Counted from the first letter of the stretch, positions 1 to 9,217 are shown. The stretch is DNA of 64,000 nucleotides from Sphingomonadales bacterium EhC05 (GCA_001650955.1 LXYP01000002.1:62001-126000); one strand, 5' to 3'. Numbers and translations are program-made. Notes: generated by a model not told the origin, from the letters alone.

Positions 1-543
1 ATTGATGGCAATACGCTGGATGGCTCGGAATATCCGGTCAACAAAGCCGGTTTCACGCAGCATAGCCTGTTCCACCGGGAACTGCCGGATGTGCACGCCA
101 TCATCCACACCCACACCACCGCGACGATGGCGGTGTCGTCGGTCGAAGGCGGCCTGCTGCCGATCAATTTCTATGCTGCCGCGATCGTTCCGCGCCTCGC
201 CTATCATAAATTTGAAGGGATCACGGTTCACGAAGACGAAGGCCCACGTTTTCTCGCTAGCCTCGGCAAGAAGCGGATGATGTTGCTCGAAAATCACGGA
301 CCGGTCGTGATGGGCCGGACATTGGAAGAAGCATTTCTCAATCACTGGATCCTCCAACGCGCCTGCGAAATCCAGATGCAGACGCTGGCGATGGGCAAGC
401 CGCTGATGATCGGAGAAGAGGTGATCAAGAAACATCTCGCGAACCTGTCCCAGGCTTCGATTGACCCCATGAAACAAGGCGTTCCGGAGTTTGAAGCGAT
501 GGTCCGGTTGGTCGATCGCGTAGATAGCAGCTGGCGGGAATAG
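1..543 (+). CDS. Class II aldolase/adducin family protein (5' truncated by window)
   Basis: The reading frame is open from base 1 to the TAG at 541-543, so about 180 C-terminal codons are present and the start lies outside the window. The family comprises Zn-dependent aldolases/epimerases of sugar phosphates and related hydroxy acids. Visible family marks are the HTHT metal-binding motif (His at visible residues 36 and 38) and a later ENHGPVVMG segment supplying another metal-site His. The visible part corresponds to most of the single domain. The substrate cannot be told from sequence. The downstream genes do not specify a pathway. Confidence 0.88.
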   Translation: MDGNTLDGSEYPVNKAGFTQHSLFHRELPDVHAIIHTHTTATMAVSSVEGGLLPINFYAAAIVPRLAYHKFEGITVHEDEGPRFLASLGKKRMMLLENHGPVVMGRTLEEAFLNHWILQRACEIQMQTLAMGKPLMIGEEVIKKHLANLSQASIDPMKQGVPEFEAMVRLVDRVDSSWRE

Positions 544-544
544 A

Positions 545-862
545 TTGGAAGAAAAACCGAATCTCTTTTGGCTTAAGTCAAGGGTTCTGATCTATATTTG
601 CGCGCCTACTCCATTATTTATATCGCTGTTAACGGCCATTCCGATTTGGATGCCACTCAGCGCAGTAGCGATAATCGTCTTGATGATGTCGATTGAAAAA
701 TGTCCAATATGCGAACGTCAGATATTCCCCATGCCGCAAAAGACCTGGCCAAGTCGTGACGAATACATCCTGATAATAGCGAAGAGGTTGTTTTTTGAGG
801 ACAAGCTGCCTTGTACCGATGAAGATCATCATGGACCGAGGGAAAAGTTCCGCTATGAATAG
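545..862 (+). CDS. Hypothetical small membrane protein with CPxC motif
   Basis: A 105-residue frame starting at TTG 545, one base after the aldolase stop. I do not recognise the family. Residues about 13-48 are strongly hydrophobic and could form two membrane helices. They are followed by a CPIC pair and a charged, aromatic C-terminal tail (about residues 60-105) that would be soluble. The stretch is visibly more AT-rich than its neighbours. There is only a weak Shine-Dalgarno-like GGGA before the TTG, so the start is uncertain. It ends 6 bases before the next ATG, which fits co-transcription. It may be a real, poorly conserved gene or a chance frame. Confidence 0.45.
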   Translation: MEEKPNLFWLKSRVLIYICAPTPLFISLLTAIPIWMPLSAVAIIVLMMSIEKCPICERQIFPMPQKTWPSRDEYILIIAKRLFFEDKLPCTDEDHHGPREKFRYE

Positions 863-868
863 CGGATA

Positions 869-1414
869 ATGACCAAATTTACCGTCAATGATCGTCCCGT
901 CGAATATCGCATGGCTGCGGAAACGCCGCTGCTGTGGGCGCTGCGCGATGCGTCCAATCTGACCGGCACCAAATATGGCTGCGGCACCGGCGATTGCGGC
1001 GCCTGCATGGTCGAGATTGACGGCGAAGCTATCCGCTCCTGTCTGGTGACGATCGGCGAGCTGGAAGGCCGCTTCATCACCACTATCGAGGCCTTGTCAC
1101 GGGATCGCAGCCATCCTGTACAACAGGCATGGGCCGCCGAAAATGTCCCGCAATGCGGCTTCTGTCAGTCCGGCATGATCATGGCAGCCGCAGTTCTACT
1201 CAAGAAAAACGCCAATCCGTCCAACGAGGATATTGACGAAGCGATCACCAATATCTGCCGCTGCGGAACCTATCCGCGGATCAGGGAAGCGATCCAGCGG
1301 GCCGGCCGGGTGGCGCGCGGAGAAGCGGTTTTGAGCGCGGCGCCCCCGCCCGGCATTGATCCGGGGGACGCCGCCGAGGCGGTTCCGGCGCTGACGCCGA
1401 AAGACGCGCGGTGA
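869..1414 (+). CDS. (2Fe-2S)-binding small subunit of a molybdenum hydroxylase (IorA/CoxS type)
   Basis: This 181-aa protein is the electron-transfer subunit of xanthine-dehydrogenase-family enzymes such as isoquinoline 1-oxidoreductase. The N-terminal plant-type ferredoxin domain carries the GCGTGDCGAC cluster motif near residues 36-45 and another Cys after it (RSCLV). The second, helical 2Fe-2S domain carries CGFCQSG and ICRCGTYPRIREAI. The last ~35 residues are an Ala/Pro-rich tail. The family normally works with a large Mo-cofactor subunit encoded next door, but none is adjacent here, so the partner must lie elsewhere. Its TGA abuts the stop codon of the convergent TonB receptor gene. Confidence 0.9.
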   Translation: MTKFTVNDRPVEYRMAAETPLLWALRDASNLTGTKYGCGTGDCGACMVEIDGEAIRSCLVTIGELEGRFITTIEALSRDRSHPVQQAWAAENVPQCGFCQSGMIMAAAVLLKKNANPSNEDIDEAITNICRCGTYPRIREAIQRAGRVARGEAVLSAAPPPGIDPGDAAEAVPALTPKDAR

Positions 1415-3577
1415 TCAGAAACTGAACACAGCTGTCAAGCGCCCGTTGATCGGCTCACCGGTCGTGATATTGTCATTATTATGCACCGATGGAAAATAAT
1501 TCTCATCGAACAGATTCTCGACGTTGAGCTGGATTTTGAACTGCTCATTCACCGTATAGAATAGGGCCGCATCTACCCGCGTGAACGAAGGGATTCGCAC
1601 GCTGTTATCATTGCGGGCAAATTGACTGGATTGATGCGTCACACCCAAACCGGCGGCAAAACGATCGGTAAAGTCATATTTGGTCCACAGGGATGCCATA
1701 TGTTCGGGCACCTGAAACAGGCGCAATTCCTGTCCGCCAACCGTTGCTGCATTGCGCTGCTTGCCATCGAGATTGCTATAGCCGGCATTGATTTGGAGCT
1801 TTTCGGTCACGCGGCCGGCGAGCTGTATTTCCCAGCCTCTCGTCCGGGAACCCGACAAGGTCGTATCACCTTGATTGTTGATCAATACCGCCTGATCATC
1901 GCGATCGAGCTGGAATACGGCAGAGGTGAGACTCAGCGCGGGAGTCAAATCCCATTTGAAACCAATTTCGTAATTTTCGAAGGTTTCCGGGGCCAGATTG
2001 GCGGTCGTTGGTGTCAGGGTCAGGAACTGATCGCCCGAACGCGGCAGGAAGCTCTTTGAATAGCTGGCATAGATCGAGACATTGGGCTGAGGTTTGAAAA
2101 TCGCGCCAAACCGCGGAGAAAATTTCTCGTCCGTACGCTGCAACTGCAGCCCATTTTGGATATCATTCACTTCGATATCGAATCGGTCAAAGCGCACGCC
2201 GCCAACGATCTCGAACATATCGCCCAATTTGATTTGATCCTGAATATAGAAAGACAGGAAATCGAGATCAGATTCGCGGTTACGGGTGAATGCAGGAAAG
2301 TTGAACGCCGGTACTGCGATCGTCTGAGCGAGCGGAACCGTAATTTGGTCATCAGCAGATGCCGCGAAGAATATATCGCGCCGGGCGTTCGCCGATTCCT
2401 GCTTGCCAAATTCATAGCCGAGCAGAAGCGTATGTCCGATGCTCCCGGTATTGCCATCCCAGACCAGATTGCCTTGTGCGATGAAATTCTCTCGGTCGGT
2501 CGTATCGACATAGCCATCAAGCGTGACGCTATTGGCCACAGGAGTCAGACGCGCATCATTAAGCCGGGCATCAACCGGATAGATATTGCGGTAAAGCTTG
2601 TCGTAATTTCCATATTGGATCGATGAATTATAACGCAAATTGTCGGTGAACTCATGTTCGACCCGCAATTTGACTATATGCGCCTGGAGAGTGGTCTGGT
2701 TGGTTCCCGATTGACCAAAAAGCGTATCACGGAAGCCAGCGATCGGGCCGCATGGATTGGCAAAGGAACATGCGTTGCCGTCCGCTCGCAGTTCAGCAGG
2801 ATTGCCACGATCTACGGCGCGGTCATCATCGACATATTCATAGGACAGAAGAAGCTTGGTCTTGTCACTCACTTGCCCGCCGACCGTCGGATTAATCGCA
2901 AAGCGGCGGCCATCATAGAAATCACGATGGTTGTTAAATTCTTCGTAGAGGCCGTTGACGCGAAATGCAGCTGTGTCGCCGATCGGGGCGTTAAAATCAC
3001 CGCTGAAATAGAAAGCGCCAAAGGAATCAACGCTGCTCGTCACCGAGCCAAATTGTTCGTCGGCAATAGGAGATTTGGTCACTCGGTTGACGATACCGCC
3101 ACCGCCGCCGCGACCAAAGATCATCGCATTGGGTCCTTTGTGAATTTCAACACGCTCGATATTATAGAGTGGACGGAAATATTGAACGTCATCGCGGATA
3201 CCGTCGACGAAAAAATCGGCAGTGGTATTCTGTCCGCGGATGGTGATTTGATCGCGATTGCCTTCGCCCTGACCGATTGATGCACCGGGTGTATAGCGCA
3301 AAATGTCACCAATATCCTGGAGTGCCTGATCCTCAAGCTGTTCGCGAGTCACGACCGAGACCGTTTGCGGCGTGTCAATCAAGGGGGTGTCCGTTTTCAA
3401 CCCGGCGCTGCTGATCGCGAGATATCCGTCTTTCTGACCGGTAACGATGATCTCCTGATCATCCGAATATTCGCTTTCTGCTGAATCCTGAGCCATGACG
3501 GCTGCCGGACATATTACCAAACCCAAAACACTCGCCGAAGAACCAAGCCGACGAACATAACCACCCATTTTTGACAT
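1415..3577 (-). CDS. TonB-dependent siderophore receptor
   Basis: Outer-membrane receptor of the ferric-siderophore class, about 720 aa. It has a signal peptide ending at VMA/Q (about residue 29), a TonB box EIIVTG (about 42-47), a plug domain with DTPQTVSVV and a glycine-rich loop (FGRGGGGGIVNRV), then a 22-strand-type barrel ending in terminal Phe. The ATG at 3577 is chosen because AAGGGA lies 8 bases upstream; a GTG two codons earlier would be too close to it. A near-perfect inverted repeat resembling a Fur box lies 17 bases upstream of this ATG, so iron repression is likely. It stands alone without biosynthesis genes. The ligand is unknown, and catecholate-type is only a guess. Confidence 0.92.
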   Translation of the reverse strand: MSKMGGYVRRLGSSASVLGLVICPAAVMAQDSAESEYSDDQEIIVTGQKDGYLAISSAGLKTDTPLIDTPQTVSVVTREQLEDQALQDIGDILRYTPGASIGQGEGNRDQITIRGQNTTADFFVDGIRDDVQYFRPLYNIERVEIHKGPNAMIFGRGGGGGIVNRVTKSPIADEQFGSVTSSVDSFGAFYFSGDFNAPIGDTAAFRVNGLYEEFNNHRDFYDGRRFAINPTVGGQVSDKTKLLLSYEYVDDDRAVDRGNPAELRADGNACSFANPCGPIAGFRDTLFGQSGTNQTTLQAHIVKLRVEHEFTDNLRYNSSIQYGNYDKLYRNIYPVDARLNDARLTPVANSVTLDGYVDTTDRENFIAQGNLVWDGNTGSIGHTLLLGYEFGKQESANARRDIFFAASADDQITVPLAQTIAVPAFNFPAFTRNRESDLDFLSFYIQDQIKLGDMFEIVGGVRFDRFDIEVNDIQNGLQLQRTDEKFSPRFGAIFKPQPNVSIYASYSKSFLPRSGDQFLTLTPTTANLAPETFENYEIGFKWDLTPALSLTSAVFQLDRDDQAVLINNQGDTTLSGSRTRGWEIQLAGRVTEKLQINAGYSNLDGKQRNAATVGGQELRLFQVPEHMASLWTKYDFTDRFAAGLGVTHQSSQFARNDNSVRIPSFTRVDAALFYTVNEQFKIQLNVENLFDENYFPSVHNNDNITTGEPINGRLTAVFSF

Positions 3578-3593
3578 ATACACAATCCCTTAG

Positions 3594-3610
3594 TTGAGAA
3601 TCATTCTCAA
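3594..3610. promoter_or_regulatory. Fur-box-like operator
   Basis: TTGAGAATCATTCTCAA is an 8-1-8 perfect inverted repeat just upstream of the Shine-Dalgarno of the siderophore receptor. Its core GAGAATCATTCTC resembles the classical Fur consensus. A second, weaker copy with the pattern TGCGAA-TAG-TTCTCA is at 3626-3640. The position over the leader fits iron-dependent repression of the receptor gene. Binding by Fur rather than another iron regulator is inference. Confidence 0.75.
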
Positions 3611-3734
3611 TGGGCGTGGGACTAATGCGAATAGTTCTCATATGCAACAAAGAATATCAGCTGACACAGATTTTCTTTGAATCAGCATCACGACTGGTGT
3701 TTATAGGATATGAAAACCGATTCAGGAGCGACAA

Positions 3735-4085
3735 ATGAAAGCGACAATCTGGCATAATCCGAAATGCGGCACATCGCGCAAGACGCTGGCGATATTGGAA
3801 GAAACGCCTGAAATTGAAGTTGAGGTGATTGAATATCTTAAAAACCCGCCGACCCGTACCAAGCTGGAACAGCTTTATCGAGATGCTGGAATCACCCCCA
3901 AAGACGGCCTAAGAGTGCGCGGGTCACCAGCGGAAGATCTGGGACTGATGGATGATGACGCTACCGGCGATCAGATATTGGATGCGATGGCGTCGAATCC
4001 CGTTCTGATCGAACGGCCACTGGTCGAGACCGAAAAAGGCGTCAAACTCTGTCGGCCACAGGATCTGGTGCGTGAAATAATTTAG
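3735..4085 (+). CDS. arsC: Arsenate reductase (glutaredoxin-coupled, ArsC family)
   Basis: A 116-aa thioredoxin-fold protein that reduces arsenate to arsenite using glutathione/glutaredoxin. The catalytic Cys is residue 11 in HNPKCGTSRK. The conserved Arg-containing segment GLRVRGSPAE and the C-terminal LIERPLVETEKGVKLCRP block, which supplies the substrate-binding Arg residues, are present. Length matches the family. A good AGGAG Shine-Dalgarno precedes the ATG. No arsB/arsR neighbours exist, so it may serve as a general ArsC/YfgD-like reductase rather than part of an ars operon. Confidence 0.88.
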   Translation: MKATIWHNPKCGTSRKTLAILEETPEIEVEVIEYLKNPPTRTKLEQLYRDAGITPKDGLRVRGSPAEDLGLMDDDATGDQILDAMASNPVLIERPLVETEKGVKLCRPQDLVREII

Positions 4086-4128
4086 TCACTCGACTTATCG
4101 CGAAGCCAGAGAGAAGCCGGATCACATC

Positions 4129-4860
4129 ATGTCTGTTATAGCCATATATAGTATGAAGGGTGGGGTCGGGAAAAGCTGCACCGCGGTCAATCTGACCTGG
4201 TGCAGCGCCATGCGCAGTGCGCGCCGGACCTTGCTTTGGGATCTCGACCCGCAAGGGGCAGCATCCTATATTATGGACGGCGAAAAAAGCAAAAAGGACC
4301 GCGCCCAGGCGATGATCGCCGGTGATATCAAACCCTCCAAGCTCATCAAAAAGACCGAATATAAAAATATCGATCTCTTGGCTGCCGATGTCTCCCTACG
4401 CGGCCTTGACCGATTGTTTTTCCAGATCAACAAGAAACGCCATCTCGGCAAAATTCTCAAGGAGCTGGAAAAAGACTATGACCGGATCATCCTCGATTGC
4501 CCGCCAGGACTGACTGAAACCAGCGAACAGATTCTCCGCAATGCCGATATTGTCGTGGTTCCAGTGATTCCCTCACCTTTGTCCGAGCGGGCTTTGACCA
4601 ACGTCCAGATGTTTCTGGACGCCAAGGGCCGCAGACACGCACCGCTGCTGCCCGTCTATACTATGGTTGATCGCCGCAGATCGATTCACAATGCGACGCT
4701 TGCGCAAAAGCCCAAATGGCCGGTGATTCCCATGTCCAGTGCGGTTGAACAGATGACAGATTTGAAAAAGCCATTGGGGAGTTTCGCTGCGCAAAGTCCG
4801 GCAGCCATATCTTATGCCAAAATCTGGCGCGGAATAGAAAAGCGGTTGGACAAAAAATAG
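4129..4860 (+). CDS. ParA/MinD-family P-loop ATPase (orphan)
   Basis: A 243-aa deviant-Walker ATPase. The P-loop MKGGVGKSC at residues 9-17 carries both signature lysines, although the usual KT pair reads KS. It is followed by the A' motif LLWDLDPQGAAS and the Walker B-like IILDCPPGL. The family positions DNA, plasmids or protein cargo by ATP-dependent dimerisation. There is no parB and no parS-like repeat next to it, so this is not the chromosome-partition pair. It lies 43 bp after arsC on the same strand and convergent to the GGDEF/EAL gene. The cargo is unknown. Confidence 0.85.
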   Translation: MSVIAIYSMKGGVGKSCTAVNLTWCSAMRSARRTLLWDLDPQGAASYIMDGEKSKKDRAQAMIAGDIKPSKLIKKTEYKNIDLLAADVSLRGLDRLFFQINKKRHLGKILKELEKDYDRIILDCPPGLTETSEQILRNADIVVVPVIPSPLSERALTNVQMFLDAKGRRHAPLLPVYTMVDRRRSIHNATLAQKPKWPVIPMSSAVEQMTDLKKPLGSFAAQSPAAISYAKIWRGIEKRLDKK

Positions 4861-4890
4861 ACTTCCATTGGGTCCTATCCGTCGAAATGC

Positions 4891-7245
4891 CTAGACTGCC
4901 TGTCCCGCAGCATCAAATGTATTGAACAGTTCGCGCGCATCAGCTGGCTGCATCGGACGACCGAAATAATAGCCCTGGATTTTGCGACAACCCAACTGTT
5001 GAATCATTTTTACTTCCGCCTCGGTCTCGGCACCTTCTGCAGTGGTGGACATGCCAAGACTATCGGCCATGGCGACAACTGCGCGGATAATCGCGAGGCT
5101 TTCCGGCACTTTCTTCGCAGCACCTTGCACGAAGCTGCGATCAACTTTGATCGTGGTAAAACGGGTTTTGCGCAAATAGCCCAAAGAAGAATAGCCCGTC
5201 CCAAAATCATCTAGCGAAAGGTTGATTCCCAATGCGATGATTTGATCCAGCACTTCAATCGCGCCGGTTCCTTCGCGCAGGAAGATACTTTCGGTAACTT
5301 CAATCTCCAGCCTTTGCGCAGGCAAGCCGCTTTCTTGCAGCGCGGACAACACCATTGGCAGGAAGCCCGGATCGGTCAGCTGATCGGCCGAGGCGTTCAC
5401 CGCGACCTTCACCGTCGTGGGCCAGTTCATGGCTTCAATACAGGCCGTGCGCATGACCCATTCGCCAATCGGCACGATCAGCCGCGCGTCTTCGGCCAAA
5501 GGGATGAATTTTGCGGGTGAGACAAATCCAAAATCTGCGCTGTGCCAGCGCAATAATGCTTCAAAACCTACCACGCCGCCAGAATCAGCGCATACAACGG
5601 GCTGGTAATTGAGTGAAAATTCCTTGTTATCGAGCGCCTTGCGAAGGGCGATTTCCATCACTCGGCGCTCCTCCGCATGAACGTGCAATGTCGGTTCATA
5701 TTGATTATGCGCGCCGCCGCCTTCATCTTTCGATCGATAGAGAGCGAGGTCGGCGCTGCGCATCAGCATCTCGACAGTACGGCCATCGCGCGGACCGATA
5801 GCCGTGCCAATGCTCGCCCCAATATAGAGCGTATGCTGGTCAACCTCATAGGGCCGGGACAAGGTCTCGATAATCTTGTTGGCGAGCGCCTCCATATATT
5901 CCGGGTCACCAGCATCTTTGATGACAATCGCAAATTCATCCCCGCCCAAGCGACCGCAAAGTTCATTGCTCGTCATGATCGATCGCAACCGTTCCGATAC
6001 TCGGGCAAGCAGGCGATCGCCAACAGGATGACCAAGCGTATCATTGACCGACTTGAACCGATCCAGATCGATCATCATGAAACCGCAACGCCGATTCCAT
6101 TTGTCGGCGGTTTCCATCGCCTTGCCCAATGTTTCGTTCAGCTGCAGCCGATTGGGCAGGCCCGTCAATGTATCAAATCGCGCCATATGGGAAATCTTGT
6201 CAGCCGACTCGCGTTGTTCCGTGACATCGGACCCAACACCGCGAAATCCATGGAAAATACCGCTGTCATCAAGTTTCGGCGATGCGGACAATTCCCACCA
6301 GCGCGTTTCACCAGCGATCTGGACCGGAACAAGCATATTGCTAAAACTGTCGCGATGTTTCAATTTTTCCGCAAGCGTATGCAGGGCGGTCGGGAACTTC
6401 CCGGTTTCCCATGCCTGACCAGCCATTAGCTGCAGAAAAGGTTTGCCTTCAATCTCATCGGATTTCATGCCGAGCGCGTGCGCAAAGCGAGGAGAGACAT
6501 GGCTCATCCGTCGCGATGTATCAGTCTGCCATAGCCAGTCGGCCCCGGTATCTTCAAACTCTTTGAGCAGCAGACTGACCACTTCACTCTTCTCATTCAG
6601 ACTCGCTTCGGCAATTCTGCGATCGATGAACGATCGACCAGACATCAGGCAGGCAGCGATCAGCAATGTGCCGATTGCTGCGGACGCCGTCGCAATCTGA
6701 ACACTGCCGACATAATACCAACCGAAAACTGACGACGCACTCGCAACCGAAATGAACAATATGCTGCTCAGCGGGATAGCGGAAAACAACATCGCCGCCC
6801 CGACCATGAGGCAGATCAAGATGGACCAAATTGGAATCATCGTGGCGGGAGTGCTGCTGAAAGCAAACATCAGGAATATGGCGGCCCACAAGCTGCCGCC
6901 AGCGAGAGAGCTGAAATGATTGAGCCACATATCCCTGCGGGAAATCGTCTTGCGCCGCCAGGACGACTGTTTGCGGAACAGAAAACCGGTGTAAATATAG
7001 GTCCCCAATAGTCCGACAAACCAAAGGCCGAGCAAAACCGGATTAATATCTCCGAGCCCCTGTTGCACGACCAACAAGCCGCAAACGACCGTAGCTATGA
7101 TTTTCAGCAAGCTATGTTGCTGAATGCCCTCAAGCTGCAACGCGCGAATACGCCCCCAATCGACTGTCCCGCGGTCGGAGAGACCTAATAGGACAGAAAG
7201 CGGGATTTCGCGCGGTAGACCAGATTGAGCAACTATTTCTTTCAC
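4891..7245 (-). CDS. Membrane-bound PAS-GGDEF-EAL c-di-GMP turnover protein
   Basis: A 784-aa protein with a GTG start. About six hydrophobic helices (residues ~45-210) precede a PAS domain (~235-350), then GGDEF (~360-520) and EAL (~540-780). The cyclase motif GGDEF is intact, but the position of the RxxD inhibitory site upstream of it reads TSNE, so product inhibition is probably absent. The EAL half keeps the metal/substrate set: EALLRWH, VNAS, EVTES, DDFGTGYSS, TIKVD and AEGAET. Both activities may therefore be present. It probably senses a membrane or cytoplasmic cue via PAS and tunes c-di-GMP. It is transcribed after the acyl-AMP ligase gene with an 88-bp gap. Confidence 0.93.
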   Translation of the reverse strand: MKEIVAQSGLPREIPLSVLLGLSDRGTVDWGRIRALQLEGIQQHSLLKIIATVVCGLLVVQQGLGDINPVLLGLWFVGLLGTYIYTGFLFRKQSSWRRKTISRRDMWLNHFSSLAGGSLWAAIFLMFAFSSTPATMIPIWSILICLMVGAAMLFSAIPLSSILFISVASASSVFGWYYVGSVQIATASAAIGTLLIAACLMSGRSFIDRRIAEASLNEKSEVVSLLLKEFEDTGADWLWQTDTSRRMSHVSPRFAHALGMKSDEIEGKPFLQLMAGQAWETGKFPTALHTLAEKLKHRDSFSNMLVPVQIAGETRWWELSASPKLDDSGIFHGFRGVGSDVTEQRESADKISHMARFDTLTGLPNRLQLNETLGKAMETADKWNRRCGFMMIDLDRFKSVNDTLGHPVGDRLLARVSERLRSIMTSNELCGRLGGDEFAIVIKDAGDPEYMEALANKIIETLSRPYEVDQHTLYIGASIGTAIGPRDGRTVEMLMRSADLALYRSKDEGGGAHNQYEPTLHVHAEERRVMEIALRKALDNKEFSLNYQPVVCADSGGVVGFEALLRWHSADFGFVSPAKFIPLAEDARLIVPIGEWVMRTACIEAMNWPTTVKVAVNASADQLTDPGFLPMVLSALQESGLPAQRLEIEVTESIFLREGTGAIEVLDQIIALGINLSLDDFGTGYSSLGYLRKTRFTTIKVDRSFVQGAAKKVPESLAIIRAVVAMADSLGMSTTAEGAETEAEVKMIQQLGCRKIQGYYFGRPMQPADARELFNTFDAAGQAV

Positions 7246-7333
7246 ACCCTTACCTTAGGGATAAATCGTTATCGAAAGGTAAGGACGTCAGCTGAAATTT
7301 CTCACAGAGTCGAGGCCGGCAGTTTAATCTGTC

Positions 7334-9067
7334 TTATGCGGCAATCGCATAAGGCTGAATGTCTCCCGAAAGATAGAGGTTCCTCGCCTTGGCCCGGCTC
7401 AATTTGCCTGAGCTTGTTCGCGGCAATGTGCGCGGCGGGACAAGCTCGATAACACAGTTCATACCCGTGATCGCGCGGACTTTTTCGCGAATTTCATCCC
7501 GCAGCTGCAAGCGTTCAATCTCGTCGGATGTTCGGCACTGAACCAGAACCGCTGGAGTTTCTTCTCCGCCGGGGGTGGTGATTGCGAAAGCGGCAATATC
7601 GCCTGCCTTGAAGCCGGGCAATTGCTCGACCGCCCATTCGATATCCTGGGGCCAATGGTTTTTGCCGTTGATGATGATCATATCTTTGGCGCGACCGACA
7701 ATATATAGATAGTCGTTCGACAAATATCCCATATCACCGGTGTCGAGCCAACCATCAATCAGACATGCATCGGTCGCCTCCTGATCACCATAATAGCATT
7801 CCATCACGGCAGGGCTTTTCATCCAGACTTTGCCGACTGATTTTTCGGGCAGAATATTCCCGTCTTCTTCCCGAATTTCCAGCAATGTATCACGAACCGG
7901 TTTGCCGCAATTGACAATTGCGCGATATCGTTTCGGACGACTGCCATCGGCCTGTTTTTCACCAGATAGTTCGGTTTCTTCGACCAGTTCGACTTCCATA
8001 CCTTCACCTGAAGGCATCAAGGTGACGGCCAGAGTTGCTTCTGCCAAGCCATAGCTGGGCAGGAATGATTTTGCGTCAAACCCTGCCGGCGCGAACGCAT
8101 CGGTAAATCTCTGCATCACGTCCGGACGGATCATATCCGCCCCATTGCCGGCGAGACGCCAGCGAGACAGATCAAAGCGCTCTTTGACGTTGGACTGACT
8201 GCCAATCCGGCGCGCGCAGATTTCATAGCCGAAGGTCGGTGAAAAGCTGCAGGACGTGCCTTCATTTCGCGTGATGAGATCCAGCCAGGATAGCGGCCGT
8301 CGCGCGAAATCGGAGGTTTTGAGATAGTCGGTCGAGACCTGATTGGCGACCATGGATAGAAAGCAGCCGACCAATCCCATATCATGATAGAAAGGTAGCC
8401 ATGATATGCAGCGATCATCGCCACTGATCAGCATGCCATGGGCATGCGAACCCAGATTGTGCAGCAGCGCCTGATGCGAGACGGCGACGCCATGCGGGAA
8501 ACGGGTCGAGCCGCTGGAATATTGCAAATAAGCGATGTCGCTGCTTTTTGCTTCGGGCAAAGCCACCTCGGGCGCGTCACGTTCTGCGAAATTATCCCAT
8601 CCAAATACCGGGATATTGCGAGACGATCCAGCCGCTTCCGCCATTTCTGTGATTTCATCCGGGAAGAGCAATATCGATGGGGCACAGCTGTCCAGCTGAA
8701 CACCAATCTGGTCGATATAGCTTTCCTTACCACCAAAAGATGTTGGCAAAGGCAGCGGCACGGGAAGCGCGCCTGCGTAGATAGCTCCAAAGAATAGCGC
8801 GCAAAATTGAGGTTCGGTATCGGCAATCAGAGCCACTCGGTCATTCGGCTTGATCCCGAAATCAATCAGCCGCCGTGCTGCGGCCTGCGCGTCCGTCCGC
8901 AACTCGCTGAAAGGATATGCCCTCACCAGCGTGGCCCGCGCATCATGGAAATTAAAGCCCTTTGCCCCCAATGCAGCATAGTCCAACGCCGCGCCCAGCG
9001 TATCAAAATCGGAAAATCGTCTGGGATGATTATCTAATGTCGGAGTTGGCGTTAATTCGGTCATCAT
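7334..9067 (-). CDS. Fatty acyl-AMP ligase (FAAL-type AMP-binding enzyme)
   Basis: A 577-aa member of the ANL superfamily. It has the P-loop YSSGSTRFPHG (~residues 183-193), the A5-like YGLAEATLAVT and the hinge/ADP motif DGWLDTGDMGYL. A characteristic insertion near residues 350-380 separates FAALs from acyl-CoA ligases. The C-terminal catalytic Lys sits in the SSGKLSRAKAR region. FAALs activate fatty acids as acyl-adenylates and pass them to an acyl carrier protein or polyketide synthase. No such partner is adjacent, so the acceptor is unknown. Two ATG codons occur in tandem at 9067 and 9064. The gene is divergent from recX. Confidence 0.87.
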   Translation of the reverse strand: MMTELTPTPTLDNHPRRFSDFDTLGAALDYAALGAKGFNFHDARATLVRAYPFSELRTDAQAAARRLIDFGIKPNDRVALIADTEPQFCALFFGAIYAGALPVPLPLPTSFGGKESYIDQIGVQLDSCAPSILLFPDEITEMAEAAGSSRNIPVFGWDNFAERDAPEVALPEAKSSDIAYLQYSSGSTRFPHGVAVSHQALLHNLGSHAHGMLISGDDRCISWLPFYHDMGLVGCFLSMVANQVSTDYLKTSDFARRPLSWLDLITRNEGTSCSFSPTFGYEICARRIGSQSNVKERFDLSRWRLAGNGADMIRPDVMQRFTDAFAPAGFDAKSFLPSYGLAEATLAVTLMPSGEGMEVELVEETELSGEKQADGSRPKRYRAIVNCGKPVRDTLLEIREEDGNILPEKSVGKVWMKSPAVMECYYGDQEATDACLIDGWLDTGDMGYLSNDYLYIVGRAKDMIIINGKNHWPQDIEWAVEQLPGFKAGDIAAFAITTPGGEETPAVLVQCRTSDEIERLQLRDEIREKVRAITGMNCVIELVPPRTLPRTSSGKLSRAKARNLYLSGDIQPYAIAA

Positions 9068-9217
9068 GGTCCATTTCCAGAAGGTCCAGCCTTCTTAAAA
9101 TAAAATTTGTTCCTTCAAAGCAACTTCTTAACACTACTTCGTCGTAGGTTTTTGGTCCGCTTATACGCTATTGTCACTCTCATTGATTGCCACTGGCGTT
9201 TAAAATTCGACCCGACT

